Below are positions 8,723-20,625 of a stretch of DNA of 64,000 nucleotides, in pieces. Origin of the DNA: Iodidimonas sp. SYSU 1G8. Its GTDB lineage: Bacteria; Pseudomonadota; Alphaproteobacteria; SMXS01. The stretch lies in assembly GCF_039655775.1 (NCBI RefSeq), contig NZ_JBBYXJ010000002.1, forward strand, positions 124,001 through 188,000, in the 5' to 3' direction. Both the position numbers and the translations under genes were made by a program. Within the stretch, counting starts at the first letter, position 1. Each line of letters starts with the position of its first letter. The notes under the pieces are model-generated. The model searched no databases and was not told the origin of the DNA. It worked only from the letters and a program-made list of their open reading frames with translations.

Positions 8723-11425
8723 CTATTCGTCAAGCAATCCGCGCAGGCGGTAGACCAGATCAAGCGCCTGACGCGCGGTCATCTCGTCCGGATTGACGCC
8801 CGCCAGCGCCTCGGCGAGCGGCGACGCCTTGGCTGGCGGCGGCGCGCTCTGGCGCAGATGCGCGGCGAACAGCGGCAGGTCCTCGGCGAGGCCGGTGACC
8901 GGCCCGGACTGGCCGCCCGCTTCCAGCTTCTGGAGGACGGCCTGAGCCCGGGTGACGACGGCCGGCGGCAGTCCGGCGAGCCGGGCCACCTGGATGCCGT
9001 AGGACCGGTCGGCCGCGCCGGGTCCAACCTCGTGCAGGAAGACCACCTCGCCCTGCCATTCGCGCACCTTCATGGTGTGCGGGCTGAGCGCCTCCAGCTT
9101 GCCGGTCAGCGCCGTCAGCTCGTGATAATGGGTGGCGAACAGGCCCCGGCTGCGATTGACGTCGTGCAGATGCTCGACGGCCGCCCAGGCGATGGACAGG
9201 CCATCATAGGTGGCGGTCCCCCGGCCGATCTCGTCCAGGATCACCAGCGAGCGCGGCCCCGCCTGGTTGAGGATGGCGGCCGTCTCGACCATCTCGACCA
9301 TGAAGGTCGAGCGGCCGCGCGCCAGGTCGTCGCTGGCCCCGACGCGGCTGAACAGGCGGTCGACCACGCCGAGATGAGCGGACGAGGCCGGCACATAGGC
9401 GCCGATCTGGGCCAGGATCGCGATCAGCGCGTTCTGGCGCAGGAACGTGCTCTTGCCCGCCATGTTCGGACCGGTGACGAGCCAGAGCCGCCTGCCCTCG
9501 CCCAGATCGCAGTCATTGGCGACGAAGCTGGCGCGCGACTGGGCCGCGACGGCGGCCTCGACCACCGGATGGCGCCCGCCCCTGATGTCGAAGGCCAGGC
9601 TGTCGTCCACCTGCGGCCGGCAGTAATTGTGCGCGGCGGCCAGGTCGGCGAGCGCCGCGCCGACATCGAGCACGGCCAGCGCCCGCGCCGCCAGCGAGAT
9701 CGCCGCCCAATCCGCCGTCACCTGCGCCGAAAGCGCCTCGAACAGGCTCAACTCCAGCGCCAGGGCCTGGTCGGCGGCGCGGCTGATGCGCGAATCCAGC
9801 TCGGCCAGTTCGGTGGTGTTGAACCGGACCGCGCCGGCCATGGTCTGCCGGTGGATATACACCTCGTTCAGCGGCGGCTTGAGCAGGCGGTCGCCATGAC
9901 TGGCCGGCACCTCGATGAAATAGCCGAGCACGTTGTTGTGCTTCACCTTCAGGCTGGCGATCGCGGTATGGTCCTTGTAGCGGCCCTGCAACCCGGCGAC
10001 GAGCTGGCGGGACTGGTCGCGAAGCTGGCGCAGCTCGTCCAGCGCCGGATCATGGCCCGGAGCAATGAAACCGCCATCGCGGGCGATCAGCGGCGGTTCC
10101 TCGACCAGCGCGCCGCTCAGCAGGCCCACGAGGCCGCCATGACTGCCCAGATCCTCGGCGGCCACCGCGATCACGCGCGGCGCCCGGCTGAGCGCGACCT
10201 CTGACACCGCCTTGCCGATCAACTGCTGGATCTCGCCCGCGCGCGCCAGGCCCTGCGCGATGGCGGCCAGATCCCGTGGGCCGCCACGGCCCAGCGACAG
10301 ACGCGACAATGACCGCTCCAGATCCGGGCACGCCCGCAGCATGTCGCGCAGCTTCGCGGCGAGCGCGGGACGCTCCATGAACCAGGCCACGGCATCGAGG
10401 CGATGATCGATCTCGACGGGATCGGTCAGCGGCGACGACAGGCGCTCGGCCAGCAGGCGCGCGCCGGCGCCGGTCACCGTGCGGTCGATGCACGAGAGCA
10501 GCGTGCCGCCGCGCTCGCCCTGCTGGCTGCGGATCAGTTCCAGGCTACGGCGGGTGGCGGCGTCGATGGCCATGGTGGCATGCGCCTCGACCCGCTGCGG
10601 CGGCCGCAGACGCGGCAGCGTGCCTTTCTGGGTATCGTCCAGATAGGCGACCAGCGCGCCCGTCGCCGCCAGTTCGGCCCGGGTAAAGGCGCCGAAGCCA
10701 TCGAGACTCGCCACGGCGAACTGGCGCTTCAGCACCTCCTCGCCGCGCTGGGAATTGAACCGCGCGGATGGCAGCGGCGTCAGCGCGGTGTGCCAATCAT
10801 CCAGCGCCTCCCGCACCTCGGCGACCGCGCCCAGCGTCTCCGGCACCAGCAACTCGCCGGGCTGCAGGCGGGCAAGGTCCGCCTCCAGATCCTCGGCCGT
10901 GGTCGGTCCCGTGGAAAAATCGCCCGTCGACATGTCGAGCCAGGCCAGCGCCAGCGCGCCCTCGGCCCGTCCCAGCGCGGCCAGGTAATTGTGGCGGCGC
11001 GCATCGAGCAGGGTTTCCTCGGTCAGCGTGCCGGCGGTGACCAGCCGGACCACGTCGCGCCGCACGACCGATTTGGAGCCGCGCTTCTTGGCCTCGGCCG
11101 GGTCCTCGATCTGCTCGCACACGGCGACGCGAAAGCCCTTGCGGATCAGCCGCGCCAGATACCCGTCGGACGCATGGACCGGCACGCCGCACATGGCGAT
11201 ATCCTCGCCCTGGTGCCGGCCCCGCTTGGTCAGCGTGATGTCGAGTGCCTCCGCCGCCTTGACGGCGTCGTCGAAGAACATCTCGTAGAAGTCGCCCATC
11301 CGGTAGAACAGCAGGCTGTCGGGGTACTGCGCCTTGATCTCCAGATATTGAGCCATCATCGGCGTCGCGCCCTCGGGCGCGGCCGTATTCGGGGTTGCGT
11401 TCTCGGAAGAGCGTGTTAAAGACAT
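8723..11425 (-). CDS. mutS: DNA mismatch repair ATPase MutS
   Basis: Recognises mismatches and small loops, then signals to MutL. 900 residues, normal for MutS. The N-terminal mismatch-binding domain carries [31 protein letters not shown], with the Phe-x-Glu wedge as FYE. Connector, core/clamp and ATPase domains follow; Walker A is [10 protein letters not shown] (about residue 652) and Walker B reads [11 protein letters not shown]. It starts with ATG 11425, divergent from the malic enzyme gene. The 188 bp between the two starts must hold both promoters, but I could not define them with confidence. Confidence 0.97.
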   Translation of the reverse strand: MSLTRSSENATPNTAAPEGATPMMAQYLEIKAQYPDSLLFYRMGDFYEMFFDDAVKAAEALDITLTKRGRHQGEDIAMCGVPVHASDGYLARLIRKGFRVAVCEQIEDPAEAKKRGSKSVVRRDVVRLVTAGTLTEETLLDARRHNYLAALGRAEGALALAWLDMSTGDFSTGPTTAEDLEADLARLQPGELLVPETLGAVAEVREALDDWHTALTPLPSARFNSQRGEEVLKRQFAVASLDGFGAFTRAELAATGALVAYLDDTQKGTLPRLRPPQRVEAHATMAIDAATRRSLELIRSQQGERGGTLLSCIDRTVTGAGARLLAERLSSPLTDPVEIDHRLDAVAWFMERPALAAKLRDMLRACPDLERSLSRLSLGRGGPRDLAAIAQGLARAGEIQQLIGKAVSEVALSRAPRVIAVAAEDLGSHGGLVGLLSGALVEEPPLIARDGGFIAPGHDPALDELRQLRDQSRQLVAGLQGRYKDHTAIASLKVKHNNVLGYFIEVPASHGDRLLKPPLNEVYIHRQTMAGAVRFNTTELAELDSRISRAADQALALELSLFEALSAQVTADWAAISLAARALAVLDVGAALADLAAAHNYCRPQVDDSLAFDIRGGRHPVVEAAVAAQSRASFVANDCDLGEGRRLWLVTGPNMAGKSTFLRQNALIAILAQIGAYVPASSAHLGVVDRLFSRVGASDDLARGRSTFMVEMVETAAILNQAGPRSLVILDEIGRGTATYDGLSIAWAAVEHLHDVNRSRGLFATHYHELTALTGKLEALSPHTMKVREWQGEVVFLHEVGPGAADRSYGIQVARLAGLPPAVVTRAQAVLQKLEAGGQSGPVTGLAEDLPLFAAHLRQSAPPPAKASPLAEALAGVNPDEMTARQALDLVYRLRGLLDE

Positions 11426-11613
11426 AAAATAACGTTATCGAGGTCCAACACCTAACGATCCATCCCCAGGGCGATCAAAATCGGAAGAAAGTTTCGCGAA
11501 TGCGCAATTGAGGCACGTCCTTTTCCGTAATGGAGGGTGACAGATGGGCGCTCCTATGGTACCGCCCGCCTCTACCGATTGCCAGCCCGCCCCCCAACCC
11601 GACAAGAAGTTTC

Positions 11614-13875
<2,262 letters not shown>

Positions 13876-13903
13876 TCCAAGGGTAGACGCCTCTCGCAAA
13901 AAG

Positions 13904-13941
13904 AAACGGGCGCGTCCTCGAGGACGCGCCCGTTTTCTTTT
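13904..13941. terminator. Bidirectional hairpin terminator between maeB and the olsB-like gene
   Basis: Near-perfect palindrome: an 11-bp GC-rich stem (13907-13917 with 13922-13932) around a 4-nt TCGA loop, extended by A-T pairs. It has a T-rich tail on the plus strand (13933-13941) and an A-rich 5' flank that becomes a T-rich tail on the minus strand. It sits between convergent genes and should serve both. Confidence 0.85.
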
Positions 13942-13968
13942 ATGCGCGGAGTCCCGTCGCCGCCGCTC

Positions 13969-14736
13969 TCAGAGCGGACGTTCGCGCCGGGCCAGATGGG
14001 CGAAATACTTGTCCGGCACGCGGGCGATGGACTGGAGGATGAACACGTCGGTGGTGCCGAACTGCTTGTCGATCACCGCCCCGTCACCGATGTAGCAGCC
14101 GCAGCGCAGATAGCCCTTGATCAGCGGTGGCAAAGCCTTGACCACATCCCTTTCGCGGATCTGATCGGCGGCCATCATGTTCATCTCGATATGACGCGAC
14201 GGCACGGCGTAGACGCACAGTTCCTCCGGCGCGCGGAAGTTGTGGTAAAGGTAGGACAGCGCCTCGGCATGATCCGTCAGATCCGTGCCCGGCAGGCTGG
14301 CGCACCCGAACAGATACGACACCTTGTGCTGATAGACATACTCGGCGATGCCCTTCCAGAGAAACTGGATGGTGGCGTTCGACCGGTATTCCGCCCGCAC
14401 GCAGGAGCGGCCCAGTTCGAGAAACTGCCCGTGCTGGCGCGCGGTGTTCGCGTCACGGCCCATGAACAGCGGGCTGAGGTCGTATTCGGACGCCGAATAG
14501 AACCCGTCATTGGCGATGGCGACTTCTTCCCTCAGCAGCCGGTACGTCCCCACGACGGACTCGTCCGCGGGCAGCGAATGGTCGATGACCAGAAGATGAT
14601 CGCAGATGGGGTCGAATTCATCCACGTCCAGCTTGTCGCGCGCCATCTGCTGGGTGGCGGCGGCACCCATCTCCTCGTAGAAGACCCGGTAACGGAGATG
14701 TTGCGCGGCAATGATTTCGGACTCGTCTTGCGCCAA
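13969..14736 (-). CDS. olsB: OlsB-like L-ornithine N-alpha-acyltransferase (GNAT family)
   Basis: Likely transfers a 3-hydroxyacyl group from acyl-ACP to ornithine, the first step of ornithine-lipid synthesis. Sequence support: AAQHLRYRVFYEEMGA at the N-terminus, ELGRSCVRAEYRSNATIQFLWKGI in the middle and PPLIKGYLRCGCYIGDGAVID at the C-terminus, all typical of OlsB and related acyl-ACP GNAT proteins. The annotated start is TTG 14736. The frame stays open upstream to about 14823 and encodes the family-like PLEVRL just before it, but has no ATG, GTG or TTG there, so the true start is unresolved. No olsA-like gene is in the window. Confidence 0.82.
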   Translation of the reverse strand: MAQDESEIIAAQHLRYRVFYEEMGAAATQQMARDKLDVDEFDPICDHLLVIDHSLPADESVVGTYRLLREEVAIANDGFYSASEYDLSPLFMGRDANTARQHGQFLELGRSCVRAEYRSNATIQFLWKGIAEYVYQHKVSYLFGCASLPGTDLTDHAEALSYLYHNFRAPEELCVYAVPSRHIEMNMMAADQIRERDVVKALPPLIKGYLRCGCYIGDGAVIDKQFGTTDVFILQSIARVPDKYFAHLARRERPL

Positions 14737-14856
14737 TCGGACTTCAAGCGGGGCCGGTCTGGTGGCTAGAACAGCGATGACAACACCTATGTTGTTGTGG
14801 CTTCCCCAGATGATCGGCGGACCATATCACAGTTCCGGAGGGCCGGGCATGAACTT

Positions 14857-16245
14857 TCAATTAACCGGGGGAGTCTGTTTTGTTACGGACCCGAAATGCC
14901 GTGTCACGAAGTACAGCAGGACCAGACCTGGCACGGCGGCCAGCACGGTGAGCGAGAAATACATCGGCCAGTTCACCGCTTCCGCGACGTAGCCGGCCGG
15001 CGCCGACAGCAGCGTGCGACCTACGTTCATCAGCGACGACAGCAGCGCGTACTGGGTCACGGTGTAGGAGATGTTGCACAGCCCCGACATGTAGGCGATG
15101 AACGCCGTCACGCCGACGCCGCTGGCGAAATTCTCGATACCGATGGTCGCGCCCAGCACCCATGGGTCCGGGCCGGCCCACGCCAGCAGCACGTAGGTGA
15201 AATTCGAGAACAGTTGGACGAGCCCGCCGATCCAGAGGCTTTTCATCACCCCCAGGCGATTCACCATGACCCCGCCCAGCAGGGCGCCGGCGATGGTGGC
15301 GACGAGGCCAACGGGCTTGCTGATGAGCCCCACCTGATCCAGCGTGAAACCCAGTTCCAGATAGAACGGACCGGTCATCATCGCCGCGAGCGTGTCGCCC
15401 AGCTTGTAGAACAGCACCAGGGCCAGCACGATCAGGGCGAAGACGCCGAAACGCCGGAAGAATTCGATGAAGGGCGCGGCGACGGCCACGTAGAACCAGG
15501 CCGCCGCACCGTGCAGCGGCGACGGAATACCCGGCCAACGTCCCAGAAACGCCCGCGCGTCGGTCTCCTGTGCCTGTGCGTCGTCGGCGGACGGCAGGGG
15601 CGGCTCCGGTGTCAGCAAGGTGGCGGCCACGCCGACCAGCATGAGCAGCGCGACGGCGGCGTAGGCGATGGGCCAGCCGCCATGGCCGGCCACCAGCAGG
15701 ATACCGGCGCTGGTGATCAGCAGGGCGATCCGATAGCCGATGGTATAGGCGGCGACGCCGGCGCCCTGCTGGCGTTCGTCCAGCAGCTCCACCCGCAGGC
15801 CGTCGATGACGATGTCCTGACTGGCCGACAGAAAGGCCACGAGGACGGCCGCCATGGCGGTGAGCGTCAGGTGCCCCGGCCCCGGATCGGACGACGCCAT
15901 CAGCAGGATCGCGCCGATCAGGGCGATCTGGATGCCGAACAGCCAGCCGCGTCGGCGTCCGAGCAGCCCGTTCAGAACCGGGAATGGCAACCGGTCGATG
16001 ATCGGCGCCCAGACGAACTTGAAGGCAAAGGGCAGCGTCACCAGCGTGAACAGGCCCACCTCGCCCTTGTCCGTGCCCACTTCGGTCAACCAGTAGGTCA
16101 GCGTGCCGAACGGCAGCACGAACGGCAGTCCCGAGGCAAAGCCGAGGAAGAAGAACAGGAAAACCCTCTTCTCGAAGAACACGGCCGACCGTGTCAGCCG
16201 CTCGATCCAGGGCCGTGGCAACACATAAGTGGCGGATTCGGTCAT
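14857..16245 (-). CDS. ampG: AmpG-type muropeptide MFS permease
   Basis: Inner-membrane major-facilitator protein, probably importing GlcNAc-anhydroMurNAc muropeptides for cell-wall recycling. 463 residues with about 12-14 hydrophobic helices. The N-terminus carries FFLGFASGLPFVLPFGTLTY and the loop KFVWAPIIDRLPFP, both characteristic of AmpG. ATG 16245 was preferred to a TTG 33 bases upstream, which would add a hydrophilic extension. Transcribed alone between the olsB-like gene and kup. No ampC-type beta-lactamase or ampR is visible here. Confidence 0.88.
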   Translation of the reverse strand: MTESATYVLPRPWIERLTRSAVFFEKRVFLFFFLGFASGLPFVLPFGTLTYWLTEVGTDKGEVGLFTLVTLPFAFKFVWAPIIDRLPFPVLNGLLGRRRGWLFGIQIALIGAILLMASSDPGPGHLTLTAMAAVLVAFLSASQDIVIDGLRVELLDERQQGAGVAAYTIGYRIALLITSAGILLVAGHGGWPIAYAAVALLMLVGVAATLLTPEPPLPSADDAQAQETDARAFLGRWPGIPSPLHGAAAWFYVAVAAPFIEFFRRFGVFALIVLALVLFYKLGDTLAAMMTGPFYLELGFTLDQVGLISKPVGLVATIAGALLGGVMVNRLGVMKSLWIGGLVQLFSNFTYVLLAWAGPDPWVLGATIGIENFASGVGVTAFIAYMSGLCNISYTVTQYALLSSLMNVGRTLLSAPAGYVAEAVNWPMYFSLTVLAAVPGLVLLYFVTRHFGSVTKQTPPVN

Positions 16246-16336
16246 GCGCGGCACGTTTCCGGCTTCGGGGTGGGGCAATGGCCGCGCACTCTAGACGCGT
16301 CCGATCCATAGGGCCATTGCTGGCTGATGGGCGGCG

Positions 16337-18208
16337 TCAAATCTCGATCTGGGACCCCATCTCGACCACCCGGTTGGCGGGGATCTCGAAAAAGTCCATG
16401 GCGCTGGCCGCGTTTCGCGTCATCCAGGCGAACAGGCTCTCGCGCCACATGGCCATGCCGGGCCGGACGCTGGGGATGACCGTCTCCCGCCCCAGGAAGA
16501 ACGACGTCTGCATCATGTTGAAGGTGAAGCCATGCGCCGCGGCGAGCCGGAGCGCGCGCGGCACGTCCGGGTCCTGCATGAACCCGTAGTGATAGATGAT
16601 GCGGAAGAAACCTTCACGCAACTCGGTGCACTCCAGCGCCTCCTCGTTGTTCAGTCGCGGTACCTCCTCGATCTGCATGGTGAGGAAGATGTTCGTGTCG
16701 TGCAGCACCTTATTGTGCTTGAGGTTGTGCAGCAGGGCATGGGGCACGCCATCGGAACGACCCGACATGTAGACCGCCGTTCCTGGCACCCGCTGTATCT
16801 TGGCCGACAGGGACGCGAGGAACGTGTCGGTGGGAATCGCGTCGCGGGCCTGGCTGGCGCGCACCAGCAGGCGGCCGCGCTTCCACGTGGTCAGCAACAC
16901 GAACAGGGCAAGGCCGGCAAACAGCGGGAACCAGCCCCCATCGGGAATCTTGGTGAGGTTCGCGCCGAGGAAGGCCAGATCGATGATGACGAACACGGTC
17001 AGCAGCGCGATCGCCCGCCAGCGCGGAATGCGCCAGAGCATGAACATGACGAAGGCCAGCAGCAGCGTGTCGATGAACATGGTCGCCGTCACGGCGACGC
17101 CATAGGCCGCCGCGAGATTGGTCGATGACCCGAAACCCAGCACCAGCAGGATCACGGCGACCAGCAGCGACCAGTTGACGAAGGGCACGTAGATCTGGCC
17201 GATCGCTGCCTCGGAGGTGTGCTGGACGCGCAGGCGCGGCAGGTAGCCCAGCTGCACCGCCTGGCGCGTGACCGAGAACGCGCCGGAGATGACCGCCTGC
17301 GAGGCGATGATGGCGGCCAGCGTGGCGAGGCCGAGCAGAGGCCACAACGCCCAGTCGGGCGCGAGGCGATAGAACGGGTTGTCGATCGCCGCCGGGTCGT
17401 TGATCAGCAGCGCGCCCTGACCGAAATAGTTCAGCATCAGCGCCGGCAGGACGAGCGCGAACCAGCCGCGCCGGATCGGCGGACGGCCAAAATGACCCAT
17501 ATCGGCATAGAGCGCCTCGGCGCCCGTGACGGCGAGGACGACCGAGCCAAGGGCCAGGAAGGCGATCCACTGATCCTTGATGAAGAAGTCCACCGCGTAA
17601 TAGGGGTTCACCGCGGCCAGGATTTCCGGATGATCGATGATATTGAGCACGCCCAGCCCGGCCAGGGTCAGGAACCAGACCAGCATGATGGGACCGAAGA
17701 AGCGCCCGACCACCGCGGTGCCATGCTTCTGGATGACGAACAGGCCGATCAGGATCACCACCGTGATCGGCACGATGAGGTCATGCAGGCCGGGCGCGGC
17801 GATTTCCAGTCCCTCGACGGCGCCCAGCACCGAGATGGCGGGCGTGATCATGCTGTCGCCGTAGAACAGCGCCGCCGCGAAGATGCCCAGCAGGGCCACC
17901 ACCGGAAACAGCCGGGAGCTCTGGGTCAGATGGCTGACCAGCGTCAGCAGGGCCAGGCTGCCGCCCTCGCCCTTGTTGTCGGCCCGCATCATCAGCATGA
18001 CGTACTTGAACGACACGATCGCCATGACCGCCCAGAAGATCAGCGAGATCACGCCGTAGACATGGGGTGCGTCCAGCGCCAGGGGATGCGCGCCGGCGAA
18101 CGCCTCCTTCATGGTGTAGAGCGGGCTGGTGCCGATGTCGCCGAACACGACCCCGACGGCGCCGAGCGCGAGCCGGACGAAAGACTGCTTGTGGGTGTCT
18201 GGGGACAA
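16337..18208 (-). CDS. kup: Kup-family potassium uptake protein
   Basis: Inner-membrane H+/K+ symporter of the KUP/HAK/KT family, 623 residues with about 12 transmembrane helices and a hydrophilic C-terminal domain from roughly residue 450. Diagnostic motifs: ALGAVGVVFGDIGTSPLYTM near residue 15-34 and GDSMITPAISVLGAVEGLEI around 110. The start is TTG 18208, with no ATG upstream in frame before the conserved region; TTG is consistent with the normal family length. Followed by the ampG-like gene. Confidence 0.95.
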   Translation of the reverse strand: MSPDTHKQSFVRLALGAVGVVFGDIGTSPLYTMKEAFAGAHPLALDAPHVYGVISLIFWAVMAIVSFKYVMLMMRADNKGEGGSLALLTLVSHLTQSSRLFPVVALLGIFAAALFYGDSMITPAISVLGAVEGLEIAAPGLHDLIVPITVVILIGLFVIQKHGTAVVGRFFGPIMLVWFLTLAGLGVLNIIDHPEILAAVNPYYAVDFFIKDQWIAFLALGSVVLAVTGAEALYADMGHFGRPPIRRGWFALVLPALMLNYFGQGALLINDPAAIDNPFYRLAPDWALWPLLGLATLAAIIASQAVISGAFSVTRQAVQLGYLPRLRVQHTSEAAIGQIYVPFVNWSLLVAVILLVLGFGSSTNLAAAYGVAVTATMFIDTLLLAFVMFMLWRIPRWRAIALLTVFVIIDLAFLGANLTKIPDGGWFPLFAGLALFVLLTTWKRGRLLVRASQARDAIPTDTFLASLSAKIQRVPGTAVYMSGRSDGVPHALLHNLKHNKVLHDTNIFLTMQIEEVPRLNNEEALECTELREGFFRIIYHYGFMQDPDVPRALRLAAAHGFTFNMMQTSFFLGRETVIPSVRPGMAMWRESLFAWMTRNAASAMDFFEIPANRVVEMGSQIEI

Positions 18209-18363
18209 CGGCGATACCGGCGCTAGGGTTGAGGTTCCAACCGGGGCTGGCGGCCGGCCGGCACGGCCGGTGCGGATACCGTCAGGGCGGAGGGCGCCTT
18301 CGCCGCCACTCTAGTGCGGATCGCGGGCGGGCGGAATGGGGAAATCGTCGCCATTGGCGCCGA

Positions 18364-18564
18364 TCAGCAGCAGCGTCCGATCCGCCCGCCGCGCCCGCCA
18401 TAACGGCTTTCCTGGCGCTCGCGGAAGAATTCGTCGCGCGTCATGATCGGTTCATTTGGATGGTGCATGCGGCGATGGACCACGTAGAGATCATAGTCGG
18501 GCAACCCGACCATGAGCCGGGCCATCTGCGACAGCATTCGGTGGACGTCTCGGACGTCACGCAT
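18364..18564 (-). CDS. ybdD: YbdD/YjiX family small protein, partner of CstA
   Basis: 66-residue DUF466 protein. It shows the family pattern: MLSQMARLMVGLPDYDLYVV, then MTRDEFFRERQESRYGGRG and a C-terminal Cys-Cys pair. In E. coli the homologues YbdD and YjiX act with the pyruvate transporters CstA and BtsT. Here the gene overlaps the end of cstA by 8 bp, implying translational coupling, so a joint role in pyruvate uptake is a well-supported inference. Confidence 0.92.
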   Translation of the reverse strand: MRDVRDVHRMLSQMARLMVGLPDYDLYVVHRRMHHPNEPIMTRDEFFRERQESRYGGRGGRIGRCC

Positions 18565-20599
18565 GGACGCGCTCCACTGTCTCGCGCGCGCTGGGTTCGG
18601 GATCGGCGAGCGCGCGGCGGATGCTCACGAATGCGGCGACCAGCATGGCGATGACGACGGCCATGAACAGGCCGCACAGGGCGGCGTCCACGTAATCATT
18701 GAAAACGATCCGCCGCATTTCGTCCAGCGTTTTGGCGGGCGCCAGCACTTCGCCCGCCGCGATGGCGTCACCGAACTTGCGCGCATGGGCGAGGAAGCCG
18801 ATCGCCGGGTTTTCGTGGAACAGCTTCTGCCATCCGGCCGTCAGCGTGCAGATCAGCAGCCACGACGCGGGCGCCGCGGTGACCCATGCGTATTTCTGAC
18901 GCTTCATCTTGACCAGCACGACGGTGGCGAAAATCAGGGCGATAGCGGCCAGCATCTGGTTGGCGATGCCGAACAGCGGCCAGAGAGTGTTGATGCCACC
19001 CAGCGGATCGACCACGCCCTGATAGAGGAAATATCCCCACGCCGCGACGGCAAGCCCGGTGGCGAGCAGATTGCCGGTCCAGGACGAGGTTTCGCGCAGC
19101 GTCGGCACGACCGTGCCGATCATGTCCTGGATCATGAAGCGGCACACCCGGGTGCCGGCGTCGATGGTGGTCAGGATGAACAGGGCCTCGAACAGGATGG
19201 CGAAATGATACCAGAAAGCCATGAGCGCCTTGCCGCCGATCGCCGCCGACAGGATTTCCGCCATGCCCACAGCCAGCGTCGGGGCGCCGCCGGCACGGGA
19301 CAGGATGGTGCTTTCGCCGATGTCGCGCGCGACCTGCTCCAAGGTCTCGGGCGTGACAGCGAAGCCCCAGCCGGAAATGGTCGCGGCGACGGCCTCGGGC
19401 GTGGTGCCGATCAACGCCGCCGGACTGTTCATGGCGAAATAGATACCGGGATCCAGCACGCAGGCGGCGATCAGCGCCATCACCGCGACGAAGGATTCGG
19501 CCAGCATGGCGCCATAACCGATGAAGCGCGCCTGGGTCTCGTTCTCCAGCATCTTGGGCGTGGTGCCCGATGAAACCAGCGCGTGAAAACCGGAGACGGC
19601 GCCGCAGGCGATGGTGATGAACAGGAACGGGAACAGCGTACCGCTGAAGACCGGACCGGTGCCGTCGATGAAGCGGCTGATGGCCGGCATCTTCAGATCA
19701 GGCATCACCACCAGAATGCCGATGGCGAGACCGACGATGGTACCGATCTTGAGGAAGGTCGACAGATAATCGCGCGGCGCCAGCAACAACCAGACCGGCA
19801 GCACGGAGGCAACGAAGCCATAGCCGATCAGCATCAGGGCGAGGGTCTCGCCGGAATAGGTGAACAAGGGCGCGAGCGTGGGGCTTTCCGCGACCACCTG
19901 CCCGTAGACAATGGACAGCATCAGCAGCACGAAGCCGATCAGCGACATCTCGGCGATCCGGCCGGGCCGTATGTAGCGTCCGTAAATGCCCATGAGGAAC
20001 GCGATGGGAATCGTCGCGATCACCGTGAACGTGCCCCACGGACTGACGGCAAGGGCCTTCACGACCACCAGCGCCAGCACCGCGAGCAGGATGACCAGGA
20101 TCATCAGCACGCCGAACATGGCGATGAACCCCGGCAGCGCGCCCATTTCCGACTTGATCATGTCGCCCAGCGAACGGCCGTCGCGCCGTACCGAGAGGAA
20201 CAGGATCACCATGTCCTGCACGGCGCCGGCAAAGACCACGCCCGCCAGGATCCAGAGAACACCCGGCAGATAGCCCATCTGCGCGGCCAGCACCGGGCCG
20301 ACTAGCGGGCCAGCACCGGCGATGGCCGCGAAGTGATGACCGAACAGCACGTACCGGTTGACCGGCACGAAATCCAGACTGTCATTGTGAACAAAGGCGG
20401 GAGTGCGCCGGTTACCGTCGAGGCGCAGAACCTTGGTCGCGACGAACAGGCCGTAGAAGCGGTAGGCGATCAGGTAGACGCAGGCCGAGGCGACGACAAT
20501 CCACAGGGCGTTGACATGCTCGCCCCTGCTGAGCGCCACCACCGCGAGCGCGCCGGCGCCCACAAGGGCGACAAGCGCCCAGACAAGCATGCGTCCCAT
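18557..20599 (-). CDS. cstA: Carbon starvation protein CstA (pyruvate/peptide transporter)
   Basis: Polytopic inner-membrane protein of 680 residues, the usual CstA length, with about 16-18 hydrophobic segments. Motifs: YRFYGLFVATKVLRLDGNRR and NRYVLFGHHFAAIAGAGPLV in the first quarter, and SGFHALVSSGTTPKMLENET in the middle, which are CstA signatures. The family imports pyruvate and possibly peptides on nutrient limitation. ATG 20599; the gene lies 26 bp from the end of the liv operon's last gene, so readthrough from that operon is possible. No two-component regulator of the BtsSR type is adjacent. Confidence 0.95.
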   Translation of the reverse strand: MGRMLVWALVALVGAGALAVVALSRGEHVNALWIVVASACVYLIAYRFYGLFVATKVLRLDGNRRTPAFVHNDSLDFVPVNRYVLFGHHFAAIAGAGPLVGPVLAAQMGYLPGVLWILAGVVFAGAVQDMVILFLSVRRDGRSLGDMIKSEMGALPGFIAMFGVLMILVILLAVLALVVVKALAVSPWGTFTVIATIPIAFLMGIYGRYIRPGRIAEMSLIGFVLLMLSIVYGQVVAESPTLAPLFTYSGETLALMLIGYGFVASVLPVWLLLAPRDYLSTFLKIGTIVGLAIGILVVMPDLKMPAISRFIDGTGPVFSGTLFPFLFITIACGAVSGFHALVSSGTTPKMLENETQARFIGYGAMLAESFVAVMALIAACVLDPGIYFAMNSPAALIGTTPEAVAATISGWGFAVTPETLEQVARDIGESTILSRAGGAPTLAVGMAEILSAAIGGKALMAFWYHFAILFEALFILTTIDAGTRVCRFMIQDMIGTVVPTLRETSSWTGNLLATGLAVAAWGYFLYQGVVDPLGGINTLWPLFGIANQMLAAIALIFATVVLVKMKRQKYAWVTAAPASWLLICTLTAGWQKLFHENPAIGFLAHARKFGDAIAAGEVLAPAKTLDEMRRIVFNDYVDAALCGLFMAVVIAMLVAAFVSIRRALADPEPSARETVERVHA

Positions 20600-20625
20600 C
20601 GCGCTTCCCCCTCGCTGGCCGGCAG

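Noticed and set aside
4676-10204. 1842-codon open frame on the plus strand antisense to murJ, glnD and mutS
   Set aside because: Composition-driven: high GC removes stops on the opposite strand of real genes. The translation is Arg/Gly/Gln/His-rich with no family motif, while the minus-strand genes are unmistakable.
13904-13941. REP-like repetitive palindrome
   Set aside because: Its position between convergent genes with A/T tails on both sides fits an ordinary bidirectional terminator and no second copy was seen in the window.
18209-18363. GC-rich inverted repeats between ybdD and kup as a terminator
   Set aside because: Stems are imperfect and no T-tract follows, so I did not annotate it.
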